A stretch of 64,000 nt of DNA from Pollenia angustigena (lineage: Eukaryota; Arthropoda; Insecta; Diptera; Polleniidae), in assembly GCA_930367215.1 (NCBI GenBank), contig OV884059.1:23894945-23958944 (forward strand), read 5' to 3'. The position numbers and the translations under genes are program-made. This document shows positions 1 through 10,790 of the stretch, piece by piece. The notes beneath the pieces are model-generated. The model had not been told where the DNA came from. It worked only from the letters and a program-made list of their open reading frames with translations, and searched no databases. Each line of letters starts with the position of its first letter. Positions within the stretch are counted from its first letter, which is position 1.

Positions 1-914
1 ATTCTTAACAGCTTTAACGATTTTTAATAAATATTAGACTTTGCTATCCTGCCACTGTTAGCAAAATTTTGCGAATTTCCGCTAATTTTGCAATTTTTAC
101 CGAATTTGTGCAGTTCCTTATAGTTTCAGGGGCTTTTAATTCATTTTATGGCTTGTTTGATATATTAAACATTTTCGCGAATTTTCGCTATTTTTGCAAA
201 CTTTGCAGAATTTCAGTAATTTTCGCGTAGTTTTGTTGCTCTTTGAGGTAATCGTCTAAAATTACAAATCAATAGTAATCGATTATTGTCAATAACGATT
301 CAGAAATACAACAGCATGTTGTTCGCGAAAATCTTCTTCCTGTCACAAAGCTTTACATTTTCAAATTTTCCCCAAAAAATTTAGTTCCATAAATTTCCAA
401 AAACAGTTTTCTTAAATACATTAATTGTTTCTTGTTTACAACTCCGAATATAATGACACAGGCTTTTAAAATCAGGTATGTTATTTTATTCACATGGAAT
501 TCATGATACGAATTTAAAATCCATGTGAATAAAAAATTTTATTCGGAAATTTTCACATGTGGAATTCATGATAAGGGTGATTGTACTTTTTATTAAGGTG
601 CCTTATTGAAAAAAATTAAGTCCTTTTTATTAAAAAAGTAACTCAAAGTAATTAAAATTTTATTTTTTTTGGAAAAAAAGGGATTGCAAGTCGATTATTA
701 AAATATGTATAAACATTAAAAAAAAAGCAACTTGTTGGTTCCATAAGCATCAAATTTGGGTATTTATTAATGCCGTTGTTAGGTTGATTGTGAAAAAAGG
801 AACTTTTGGGAAAAAGAGCTTGTATCTGCTTAAAAATTATACTTTTCTTAATAGTACATATATTACATTTTATGTAAAAAAGTAACTTTAAATTTATTTA
901 TCTAATGGGTTGAC
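1..914. other. AT-rich non-coding DNA
   Basis: I see no gene here. Short motifs of the type TTTTCGCGAATTTT recur between 60 and 240. A small hairpin around 487-537 pairs TTATTCACATGGA with TCCATGTGAATAA, and part of it (GGAATTCATGATA) is repeated directly near 561. Confidence 0.5.
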
Positions 915-1064
915 TACGGATGGCAACTCAACTTCCGTTCAGTTTCCAGCAGCGAAATAAGGTAACGCTGCTCATTTTAAAATATAAAATTTTTTTATTT
1001 TATATTCTAGCTTGATGGCGTTGCTTGATTTCGCTGCTGGCGCTCAGTTCAGTTGCCATCCGTA
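915..1064. repeat. Palindromic MITE, 150 bp, TACGGATGGCAACT ends
   Basis: The left end TACGGATGGCAACT is matched by the reverse complement of the right end. The complementarity continues inward through CCAGCAGCGAAAT. The two arms cover most of the element and leave a short AT-rich loop. The outermost TA on each side would suit the TA duplication of a Tc1/mariner-type element. It has no coding capacity. The family name is unknown. Confidence 0.65.
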
Positions 1065-2472
1065 ATATCAAATATTTTTTAATGATTCCTTTAGTAAACG
1101 GTACACTACAAAAAGGTACTTTTCTAAAAAGGCAATTTTTCCAAACCCCATAATATTTAGTCCTATAAAATTGCTAAGTATTCTAAAAAACTTAAATGTT
1201 CTTAATCTGTCTACATCATTTGCTTATAAAAGAAAGCAAAAAAAAAACTCATCACTTGTTTTCAAGCCTGTCACATTTTTATGACAAACCCATGAAAAAC
1301 TGACACAAAACAATAAAGACCAGACAAAACTCTTCCAGCAAATAATATGAAAAAAAAATCTTTTGATATTGATATTAAAGTCAATTTTTCATGTATTTCA
1401 CTTGGTTTTCTAATCTTTTTACAAAATCTATGGCATTGTAATATAAAATAACGGTATTTTCAAGTTATTTTTAGATTTCCAATCATTTTGAAAAAAAGAA
1501 AAAATAGAAATTTTCAAGTATGTTTTTCCTACTATTGAAAGAAAATCATCTTTCATCTTCATGTGCTCTCGTATAGTTGCCAACAACAATACAACAAGGC
1601 CTTAAAAGTTTTTATGGAGGAAAAATGGAATTAAAATACACATGGATTGTAGCAAAATTCTTAATGACCATGACAGAGCAATCAAGTGAATGTGTTTGAG
1701 AGGAAATTTAACTTCAAATACCAGTCCCCCCTTTAAAAATTGTTAGACTGTTGTTGGAAACGCAGGGTGTGGAAGTCGGGCATATGCTCTAAGGATTTTC
1801 TTTTAAAATTTTTTTTGTTTTTGCCAATTTTAGTTTTCTCATGACATGACGAAAGTTATTAAGTATATGACTTAGAAATGTCTGGTTAGATTCACTGCCA
1901 AAGAAATACATAAATATTTTATGAAGGCATACGAGCACATTAAGATATTTCTATTGCTATTCCTTAGACCCAAATTGTTTGAAGACGACAACGATATGCT
2001 TAATTGTAAACTTGCAGCGAGTTTGGTTGTATGCAATTTATTTAACGTTGATTTCTGGATATTAAAGTTTATTAGAAATTTATCTACAAGTACACGATGT
2101 ATTAGTTTGTCTTTTCCTGCAATTTTTAAAAGTGTTTATTTCTTTAAAGTGTCTAATGGCACGCTAAAAGGAAATAAACCATCGTCACTTTTGCATATTG
2201 AATTTCATTTAATCATAAATTTTGCCAAGTTTTTCTTAGTTTTCTTTTTTTTCTTAGTTTGTTGTATGGGAATTTACGATTTCATTAAAATGATTTATTT
2301 AGAGTACGTACAAGTTAAGGTAATTAAAGTTGGAAAATATGTCTAGGAAATAAAAAATATTAGGGGAATTCAGAGTAAAAATAATAGTTTCTCCTGCTTC
2401 AATATTTGAAAAGAAATTATTTTTACAAATAACAACTTTCGCCACATTACTATCTACTTGTAGTCAATGTAA
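1065..2472. other. Non-coding DNA, nothing recognised
   Basis: An open frame of 141 codons at 1921-2346 on the plus strand is rich in Phe, Leu and Ile. It has no recognisable domain and looks like chance AT-rich sequence. I see no RNA gene or repeat with supportable boundaries. Confidence 0.5.
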
Positions 2473-2961
2473 GGCCGAGGCCACGCAATAAGCGGCAGAG
2501 CGTCGAGGGTGAGCGTCAAGTGGCTTATTGCTGAGTGTAATTTCTTAGCGGCAAGTTGTCAAAAGGCCATCGCCAAGAGAGGTTTGTTTAATGTTATGAC
2601 GCGAAAATCTTATTCATATATATTATAATTTAATGCGTTTATGAAAAAATAGAAGACTTGGTGTTCATCCTATATATCAATCAAGGCGACATTACGGCGA
2701 ATTTTACCATTTATATCCAGACAGATTTTGGCAATACTGTCGTATGTCTGTGAAATCCTTTGATTTGCTGTTGCAAAAAGTTAATCTAATCTGTCTTGCC
2801 ATATGAAGATGAAGCTCGCTACATATTCACTTTTACCATGTTTATTTTTTGCCGCTCAGAAAAAAATTAAAAATTAGAACAAGTTTTATTACAAAGCGGT
2901 ACCGCTTAGCCGCTTAGCCGCTCAGAAATGCCGCTAACATGACTCTCATTGCATGGTCACT
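2473..2961 (+). mobile_element. PIF/Harbinger-type remnant
   Basis: The segment is flanked by TAA on both sides (2470-2472 and 2962-2964), the 3-bp target duplication typical of PIF/Harbinger elements. Degenerate inverted ends match: GGCCACGCAATAAG on the left against the reverse complement of a right end containing ATTGCATGGTC. Subterminal GCGGC/GCCGC motifs are abundant near both ends. At 2651-2794 the plus strand encodes a fragment resembling the N-terminal part of a Harbinger nuclease (separate entry). At under 0.5 kb the copy is internally deleted and non-autonomous. Confidence 0.5.
2651..2794 (+). pseudogene. PIF/Harbinger transposase N-terminal fragment
   Basis: Forty-eight open codons read RRLGVHPIYQSRRHYGEFYH followed by LYPDRFWQYCRMSVKSFDLL. 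The pattern of H-x-G-E-F/Y-x-x-L, then F-x-x-Y-x-R-M-S and a following F-x-x-L-L, is what I know from the region preceding the DDE_Tnp_4 nuclease in PIF/Harbinger transposases. The catalytic DDE part is absent, so this is a dead scrap. The TAA-flanked inverted ends around it support the assignment. No start codon can be assigned. Confidence 0.5.
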
Positions 2962-2969
2962 TAAATAGT

Positions 2970-4008
2970 ACATACACAGAAAAAATTATTTTTTCAATTC
3001 AAACAAAAAATTTGTAGAATCAAACAATTTTTTGTCTGAAATCGGTCCTACAAACAAATTCGCATATTCAAACAATTTATTTGCATTTTGTTTATTGAAA
3101 AAAACGCCGATTTTTTCAAACAAATAAATTTACAGAATCAAACAAAATGTTTACTGAAATTCATATAAATTTTAAACAAATAATTTTGCTGAATCAAACA
3201 AAAAAGTTTTGGCACAAGCAATGACGCGCACACAAGCAAGCACTGTTGGTGAAGATGAAGCAGAGCAGAGCGGCCGGCTGGCTTTGAGACACATGTTTTT
3301 GTTGGAATAATTTTTGAACGAAGTCTTATTTACACACACAATGTTTTTCTTCGTCACTCACTTTTGCTGCATCCTTTCCTTTGCTAATGAAGAAGAAATG
3401 TAACCAAACACGGCGGCAGACCGACTCGATATGTTTTTCGTCATCATTCTATTTTTGTATTTGATGTATTTAAACAAACTGTTTGAGAAAATTGAATACG
3501 GGATTTTGTTTTTTTTTTTTTACCAACTTTGAAACCAACCAAAAATTTATTTTGTTTCTTATAATGTTGTCATTTCTGTTGTTTAAAAAAAATGAAACGT
3601 TTTTTTACCTGCTATTGTTTTTGTTGTTTTTTTACTACAAACCTCGTCACGCTATTTTATCATTTTTCTTATTGCTGTACTTTTTTAAAGCGTCCAAAAA
3701 TAGACTGCATGTGTTTTTTGTTGTAGTTCTTATATTTATCATAAAGAAGTGTTGCTTACAATCAATAAAAAAAATGCAAAAGGACGACAACATTAAAGAG
3801 CATTAAATATTTCATACAAAATTATGAAAACTTGAAACCAATAGCGCGTTTATTATATTTTTGAAGAGTTGTCCACATCTTTGTTGGTTAAATAAAAATC
3901 AAACAAAAATATTGATTGAATCAGTAAAAAAATTTTTAGAAATCAAAAAAAATTTCAAACAAGCGTTTGTTTAAAAAAAAATTCGGCAATAATTTTTTCG
4001 GTGTATGT
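2970..4008. mobile_element. Non-autonomous DNA transposon, 1.04 kb, near-perfect 21-bp TIRs
   Basis: The left end begins ACATACACAGAAAAAATT and the reverse complement of the right end begins ACATACACCGAAAAAATT. They match at 20 of the first 21 positions. Inside the left half, the motif AATCAAACAA recurs about every 50-70 bp (3019-3200), and it reappears near the right end, as expected of subterminal transposase-binding repeats. Short open frames inside (3172-3357 minus, 3483-3806 plus) show no domain. The superfamily is unresolved because I see no clear target duplication. Confidence 0.6.
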
Positions 4009-4249
4009 TTTTATTTTTTGCCGCTCACCGCTCGGCGCTTTGCCGCTCACCGCTCAACGCTTTGCGGCTTATTCAGGTAAATACCCAAAAGTGGCAACAC
4101 TGAATTCCAAACGTGTGAAATTGCAACAACAAATTAAACATATTTTTTGAGAGCTGAGTTAGTTTTTTTTCTCTCTTTCAGTTCTAGGCATTTTCTATGT
4201 TAAAAACACAAATGCCAACATATTGCCAAAAAGAGAATTTTTTTAACTA
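4009..4249. other. Non-coding DNA with GCCGCTCACCGCTC motif
   Basis: A cluster of GCCGCTCACCGCTC and related words at 4018-4072 resembles the subterminal motifs of the Harbinger remnant at 2473-2961. It may be the end of another copy of that family, interrupted by the 2970-4008 element. No gene is visible. Confidence 0.35.
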
Positions 4250-4412
4250 CAGTAGAATCTCTCATGAACGGCAAACGAAGGGGCGATTTAAATGTGTCCG
4301 TACATTGGGAATGTCCTTTCAAAAGAAGTCAATGCTCTTCTTGTGGAAAGCTGTCGGGCCCAGGCAATAGTATCCGTCGAAAGTGGTTGTCCGCTTAAAG
4401 GAGATTGCACTG
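4250..4412. repeat. Pogo-like MITE, 163 bp, with TA target duplication
   Basis: The element starts CAGTAGAATCTC and the reverse complement of its end starts CAGTGCAATCTC. It is flanked by TA at 4248-4249 and 4413-4414. CAGT ends with a TA duplication are the hallmark of pogo/Tigger elements. The interior is unique, non-coding and fairly GC-rich compared with its surroundings. Confidence 0.65.
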
Positions 4413-4414
4413 TA

Positions 4415-5274
4415 GTTCCTTTTTCGCTCTATCTAAAAACTCGCTTTTGCAAATTGTGCGTAAATTAATTGTTAATTGGATATTGTTCAAAGTTTTTATA
4501 CAACTTATATTGAAATTTTTATCGCTATTAAAAGTTGTGATCTATCTCTTATCCTTAAGATAACAGCTCATTCTCATTTAATTTCCCTTATAGACTTTAG
4601 TAGATATAACATAAGTTTCTTAAACTCTTAGGATCACTTAAATGTTCTTTTCGTTTTTTTTTTTTTTTGTTGCCATCAAGAGTCCTCTAAGGGTTAATTA
4701 ACCGAAAATATGTCAACCTACCCTAAAACAAATAAACTTGTTGTACTTTAAAAAAGTTCATTTCAACATATTTAAATGTGTGTAAATATTATAATTGAGG
4801 ATTACAGTAACAAAATGTAACATATGCAACCTACAAACAATTCACTACTTTGGTGGCAATAAAATATTTATAAAACAAATTTAAATGTTTGCTACCACAA
4901 TTACAGCAGCATATCAGTGCATACAAAGCGAAATTGGCAAAATGAAAGAAAAAGTGTGAGAGAGGGAGAAAGAGAGAAGGGGGAAGTGAAAGAGATAAAA
5001 CCCTTTAGAGCATTCTTAACATTTCAGTGTTTAAATGAAACAACATATCTGGTGTTAAATTCAAAGACAACTTACAAAAAAAAAAAAAAAAAAGCAAAAC
5101 GTTGTATATTCTGTTTAGTATATTTCAAAAGAAAAATGCACATGCTGACATTTTAGGGGTGGCTGCAGCAAACATTCAAAGTATAACAATTTAGTAAAAG
5201 AAACACAATTAAAGCTTCAAGCCTTATATGAATATAAACAGAACTTTATTAAGCGTACGGCTTTTACACCCAGA
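4415..5274. other. Non-coding DNA, nothing recognised
   Basis: A 79-codon open frame at 4917-5156 contains a GA-rich stretch (AGAGAGGGAGAAAGAG) and a 17-A run, so it is low-complexity sequence. I support no gene here. Confidence 0.45.
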
Positions 5275-5700
5275 AACTTTATCTTTTTTTTAGTGTTTGT
5301 ATATTAGTACACAACCCTTAATGCCGTTCATAACTATTTTCAAGACAGTAACATACATTATATAGTGTTCTGTTCTTTGTTATAAAAAAAAACAATTGTA
5401 GTGGTTCTGTAGACATACATTATATTTTTATGTTCTATAGTGTTTTTTGATTGTATTGTGTACATGTGCATTTTGTTTTTGCAAAATATTTTTGGTTTTT
5501 TTTACCAGCCAAAAGGGCGGTAGACGCAACTGAAACGAACGAATTTTAATGTGCTGAAACGAACACAACGAAGTTTGTGGTGTTAAAAAAAACAGAACGC
5601 AATAAAATGTTCTCATCTTTTTGTTGAGTTCACAAGCAGAGAAACGTTTTTTTTTTCAATGATTTACTACATAAACAATAAAGCGTTTATGTTTTCCACA
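5275..5700. repeat. Interspersed repeat A, copy 1
   Basis: This stretch is colinear with 45020-45480. Shared words, in the same order, include TATATAGTGTTCTGTTCTT, ACAATTGTAGTG, CTGTAGACA, AAGTTTGTGGT, TGTTCTCAT and TTTTGTTGAGTT. The copies differ by many substitutions and small indels, so they are old. No coding capacity is evident. Confidence 0.55.
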
Positions 5701-6225
5701 TGTCTATCGAACCGAATACTAAGGAAAGATATTTAATGTTTATTTTCGAACGCTGGTTTTCACACTAGAGAACGTCTAGAACAGAAAGAGATTGAAAATA
5801 AGCCTTACTCAGCAACAAACACGGAAGTTTGACTTCAGTTTGAAAATGATTTGATATCAAACGTTTTTTCCAACGACAAACGTCTGATAATGATTTGAAA
5901 AACATAGCATTCTCAACAAAAATCGGAAATTATTTTCAAATTGAAAAATGTCTTTATTTTCAATTTGCTCAAATTTTTTTCAAATTTGGATTTTAATACA
6001 ATGTGGAACATAAATAAAAAGTATTTTACTTTTTTAATTCAAATTCATTATTTAAATAAACTGTGAGATAAGCATTCGGCCCATAGCTAAAAGATGAAAT
6101 AATGTTCTTTTCGTCCTCTAATTCCTCGAAAGACGAAAAACTTGGCTTCCTTTTATTTTGAGGATTGTAGCACCGCGATCATACAACAAACTTATAATTT
6201 CTTCACTTTTCAATTTTATTTTTAT

Positions 6226-7670
6226 ACTCTTCACCACAGGTGGAAAATGGTATATATAAGTTTGTAATTCCGTTTGTAATTTCTACAATAGTGATCTTAG
6301 ACCATATAAAGTATATATATTCTGGGTCCTTATGAGGAGAGAAGTTGATTTAACGATGTCCGTCCGTCTGTCTGTCTGACCGTTTGTCCGTCTGACCGTC
6401 TGTCCGTCTTACGTTTGATATGTGTTTTCCGGTGACTCCAGACATGATAGCGGCTAGGTTGTTTTACATTTATGTCACATATAGTCCACCATTTCTTGCT
6501 ATTGAAATTCAGCCACATCGGTCCAACAATGGCTGATATATGACAAAAAAAACCACGACTGCCTCTAATTTTTCCAAAAAATCCCTTGTGGTTGTTGTAT
6601 TTTTATTACTTTTTTCTGTATATCTGGAGAACGGCAAGAGCCAAAGTTTTCAAATTAGGTTCAAACATTTAGGTTATAAATACACACCATCCCACAAAAT
6701 GTGGGCGGGATTGGAGAAGTGGGCGTGGTACCTCCCATACAAAAAGTATTAAAAATTGTATAAAAACCTGAATTTTTTGACTGTAATATGACCTATGGCT
6801 ACGCCTTATATATCATATATATATTTTTTGAAAAACTCGGGAAAATCGGTTTAGATTCAAAAAAGTTATGACCAAAATATTAATATTTTTTTGAAAAATA
6901 CCCATTTTTGGGAACCATAGATCTTCCCGAGTCCAAGTTTTATAACCAAAATAACTGGAAAATATCTTTTTTAATACGTCGGTATATAAATCTGTCAAAT
7001 CGGTTAAGAAATAGCAGAGCTATGACCAAAATACTGAAATCCCAAAAATTACTCTTTTTTTATAATTAAGTTTGTTTTTTATACCCTTCACCGAAGGTCC
7101 TACAAATCGAAGTTCACATCCGGTTGTCGTCTCTTCTCTCCCCCCCTTTGCATTTGTTTACATATACTAGCATAATGCCCAATATGATTTTCGTTATCAC
7201 CCTTCTTTATAACAATTTTAACAAATAGAAACTAGGAATTTTTGTGTTTTTTTTGCTACTTAAAAACTCGCCAAAAGAGATAAATCTACGGTATGACTGA
7301 TAACAGTGCCTTTACAAAAAGAAAACAAACAAAAAACTGTGTTGAGTTGTAAACAGTTAACGGTCCATATTTATTTTAATGATATTTAAACAGCGTTCCT
7401 TCATGGTTCAGTTGTCTAGGGGGTGTGTTCAGTTAGAAACTGTGAGTTCCCTGGTTCGAATCTTGGTTTTGAACAGAGAAATTTTTTTTTAATATTTTTA
7501 TGTTCTAAAGACGATTTAAAAAAAATATATATCAGATTTCGCTTTTTAAATTTGATTTATTATGAAGTTTTAAGTATTGTTAATATTTATGTTGCTCTGT
7601 ATTCTGCTCGCACAATGGTGAAGGGTATATAAGATTCGGCACAGCCGAATATAGCACTCTTACTTGCTTT
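6226..7670. repeat. Helentron/DINE-1-like composite repeat
   Basis: Fly-type interspersed sequence begins at TATACTCTTCACCACAGGTGG. It continues through ACCATATAAAGTATATATAT and a short TCCGTCTGTC/TCCGTCTGACCG minisatellite (6358-6411). A related TATACCCTTCACCGAAGGT unit lies at 7080. The right end reads GGTGAAGGGTATATAAG, then a small hairpin TTCGGCACAGCCGAA just before CTTACTTG. A 3' hairpin followed by a CTTGT-like terminus is a known Helentron/DINE-1 trait. The internal open frames are not genes. The boundaries are approximate. Confidence 0.45.
7399..7471 (+). other. tRNA-like Pol III A/B-box module (tRNA pseudogene or SINE head)
   Basis: A B box GGTTCGAATCT (7453-7463) lies about 40 bp after an A-box-like TGGTTCAGTTGTCTAGG. 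Spacing is right for a tRNA, and the ends could pair partly (TTCA with TGAA). The T stem has mismatches and the anticodon arm is poor. I therefore do not call a functional tRNA. Confidence 0.35.
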
Positions 7671-8040
7671 AATTCGTATTCTTAATCATTGTAATTACTT
7701 ACAAATAATTTTTATTTTTCACAAGAAATAAATCGTTCAACTGTAAAACACATTTAACCACGAAGTATAAAAATTTGACTTTAATCGCCATTTTTAATGT
7801 TTAAAGCGTTAACTTTACATTTATTTTTCGCTTTAGTATTGTTTATTTGAATTTGAAATTTGATACCAATTTGACATTTAATTGGTTAAACGTTTGATGT
7901 CAAATTTTTTTTTCAAATCATTATCAATTTGAATTTAAATGTTAAAATCAAACAATTTAAGAAAGTTTGATAATTGTGTTTGGTGTCAAATGATAGAGTC
8001 TTTTTATATCAAAGGTTTGACTTTGTGTTTGTTAGGTTGT

Positions 8041-9829
8041 AACTTTTGTAATACTTAATTTAGTTTTGAGAGAGTTTCCTCTATAGTCGTTCTCCTCCGG
8101 TTTTTGTATAGCAATATTTTTTGTGGCTGTGTAGTATTGTCGCTTAACGCATTGCTTATAATTTAACCTTTGTTATGTTAGAAACTAGTAACTTTTTCTA
8201 TTTATTTGCTCAGCAACATAAAATATTTATTTACATACTCGTTTTTATGAGTTAAATGTGAAAAAATAGCTAGAGCATAAATTAAATATATGCAGCATAA
8301 AGGTCATTGCATTCGTCCTGAAAACATATGTATGTGCAATATTTATCTAAAATAACATGGCAACATTTGCTGCTGCTGCTGCTATACTACAAGGTTAAAG
8401 CCTTCATTGCTGTTTTCCTTCTCCCATTATCCCTTGTAACTTGTAACACTTTGCATTAGATTTGCTTGAATCTTAAATAAAAAGAGAGTTGGATGCATTT
8501 GTCATGTTACAGGAAACCTTTACTTTATTCTTTCAACAATACAGCCATCCAACCAGTCCTGTTCCGTTCCACGTCAGTGGTGGATTGTGTACATTGTACC
8601 ACCAGGGTTGTTCAACTTTTTATTGTATTTGGTGTTAATGATGATGATAATAATGTGGCTAGATACGCAATTCTATGCCCTTTGGAAGTGGGTGTTCTGC
8701 CGAAAGGCATGATTAAGTGGTTTCGTCTTATAATTATATGCTTTAATTTTTTTTCCTTTTCAAGGCAAAAGTCTGTTATAAAGCGTTATTTTTTCATGTA
8801 TTTCTTTATTTTATTTTATTTTTTATCTGTATGCAGTGGAACACAACTCCTCATTTTGACTTGAAGTTCTTTTCTTCAACATCTTTCTTTTTATTGTTTG
8901 AATTGTGTTTTATTTAGCTTATTGTGCAAAATAAAAGCAAAAGAAATATAAACAATTTGTTGTTGTTGTTTTCAGATGCAGATAACAAGATCCAACTGTC
9001 TTGCCCTTATGTAAATGACTTGGTTGTTTTCTTTCTTAAAACATTTGCAAATCGTTTGTATGTTTAATAAAAAAATATTTAAGAATTTTTAAAAACAAGG
9101 GAGAACGATAAAAGATACTGAAAACAATGTTGTTTCAAGTATTAGAAAATCGGTAGTTCAAAATACAAAAAAAAGCTTTCTTTATATGTACATAATAGCT
9201 TAAAGTTGTTTTAAACACAAAATTTCATGTAATATATTAAATAAATTTTCATATTACATAATTCGAATATGTTTTGTAAGCCAAATTGCAATTTGTTTTA
9301 AAAGCTGTTATTCTTTAATAGTCTTATTCGATAGAATATGAAAATTTATAAAATAAATGTTACTCGCCATGAGAAATAAATTCCCAGATTCTATTTGTTT
9401 AAACATACTATGAAAAGCAAACAATGTTTAACTTAAACCAAACATTTCGAAATTGTTCCAAGAGCTATTCATTTATTGCTTTTAAATTTTAAAATTTTTA
9501 TTTAAGCAAACACATATAATAATTGTAAATTTTTAAAATTTAAATAACGTTTTAATAACTTAAAAAATACAAGTTGTTTTTAATATACTACACGTTTGAT
9601 TATGCTTATATATTTTTAAAATTAATTCCGAATTTTTGAAAATTGATCGAAACTTGAGATTTTTTTTTTTATTTTTAACTAACATTCCCTATAATATTTC
9701 GTTAAATAAATATTATTTTAAACCATAATTTTTTTATGTTAAAAAAAGTTTGAATTTGGAAATTGTTAAATATTTGAATGTTTTTATTTGATTATAAATT
9801 GAAATTTCAAGTAAATCATTTTAGAATCA
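8041..9829. other. Non-coding DNA, nothing recognised
   Basis: The sequence is AT-rich with a short GCT trinucleotide run near 8371. A 123-codon open frame at 8493-8864 has no recognisable domain and ends in a Phe/Tyr-rich, low-complexity tail. I see no promoter, RNA gene or bounded repeat. Confidence 0.45.
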
Positions 9830-10790
9830 CTATTTTAGAAGTTTAAAAGGCATTTGGACATGTATAAAAGTTTTCGAAATTTAGTTCGAACTTTCGAAAT
9901 TAAGTTCGAACTTTCGAAATTAAATTCGAGGTCCAAAGTTTTTTTATTTAAAAGATTATAAACCTAATATTTTTTTTTTTTTTTTTTTTTTTTTAATTAA
10001 AAATTTATTTATAATCTTGTAATCTCTTATTAATTCAAAATATAATAATTGAACATTTGTTTCGAAAAAATTTAATATTTAACTATTAAATAAATAAATA
10101 ACTTTAAAATACATATGCATTCATTTAAAACACTTTAGGACATTTTTGAAAAATTTCGGACTCTTGAAAATCTTGAGAATTCCTAACAATTTTTAAAATA
10201 ACAAGAATACCACAAATTTTGTTTAAAAAAAAAAAATGTTTAAAAAATTTTCGAAATTCAGTTCGAACTTTCGAAATAAAATTAAAATTTCAAAGTATTT
10301 TAGTTTAAAGATAATAAACATAGTTTTTGTTTTTATTTAAATTAAAAATGTATTTATAATCTTGGAATCCTTTATAAATTAAAAAATGTAATAAATGTTC
10401 ATTGAGTTTTTTTTAATATTTATCACGTTTAAAAACTTTTTTAATATACATTTAAAACACACAAGGACATTTTCGAAAAATTTCGCACTCTTCAAAGCCT
10501 TGAGAATTCCAAACAATTTTCAAAACAACAAGAATACCATCAATTTTGTGTAAATCATTTAAAAAGTACTGTTTTACGAGCTTAAAACACATTTGGACAT
10601 GTTTAAACATTTTCGAAACTCAGTTCGAATTTTCGAAATTAAGTTCGAACTTTCGAAATTAAGTTCGAATTTCAAAGTTTTTTTTTATTTAAAGATAATA
10701 AACCTGATATTGGATTTTTTAATTTGAAAATTTATAATTTTGAAATCTCTTAAAAATTCGAAAATATATATTATAAATGCTCAAGTTTGA
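9830..10790. repeat. Degenerate tandem array, about 2.7 units of 360-377 bp
   Basis: The same order of landmarks recurs three times. A CATTTGGACATG/ATGTTTAAA word precedes TTTTCGAAA, which falls at about 9871, 10248 and 10609. Then come several TTCGAA(A/C)TTAAGTTCGAA words, an AAAGATAATAAAC word, and ATTTATAATCTTG. Next are AAAACAC, GGACATTTTCGAAAAATTTC and CTTGAGAATTCC, then ACAAGAATACCA. The successive offsets are 377 and 361 bp. A 23-base T run follows the first unit's landmark. Related TTCGAAATT-rich DNA lies at 16920-17240 and 18050-18310. Confidence 0.65.

Larger units (their letters stand above)
5812..8040. mobile_element. Possible 2.2-kb TIR element split by a nested repeat
   Basis: The left sequence AACAAACACGGAAGTTTGACTT is mirrored imperfectly on the right by AAGTCAAAC and AACAAACAC in reverse complement at 8010-8040. 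Both flanks are rich in TTTGATATCAAA-like and AAATGATTTGA words. The middle (6226-7670) is a different, Helentron-like repeat. The simplest reading is one old element interrupted by another. No transposase or target duplication is visible. Confidence 0.3.

Noticed and set aside
1921..2346. 141-codon plus-strand open frame
   Set aside because: Phe/Leu/Ile-rich, AT-driven composition, no domain, no start context, no supporting neighbour.
6358..6411. Short TCCGTCTG repeats considered as a CRISPR-like array
   Set aside because: Simple minisatellite with no spacers, in an animal genome and inside an interspersed repeat.
8493..8864. 123-codon plus-strand open frame
   Set aside because: No recognisable domain, low-complexity C-terminal half, and no promoter or splice context.
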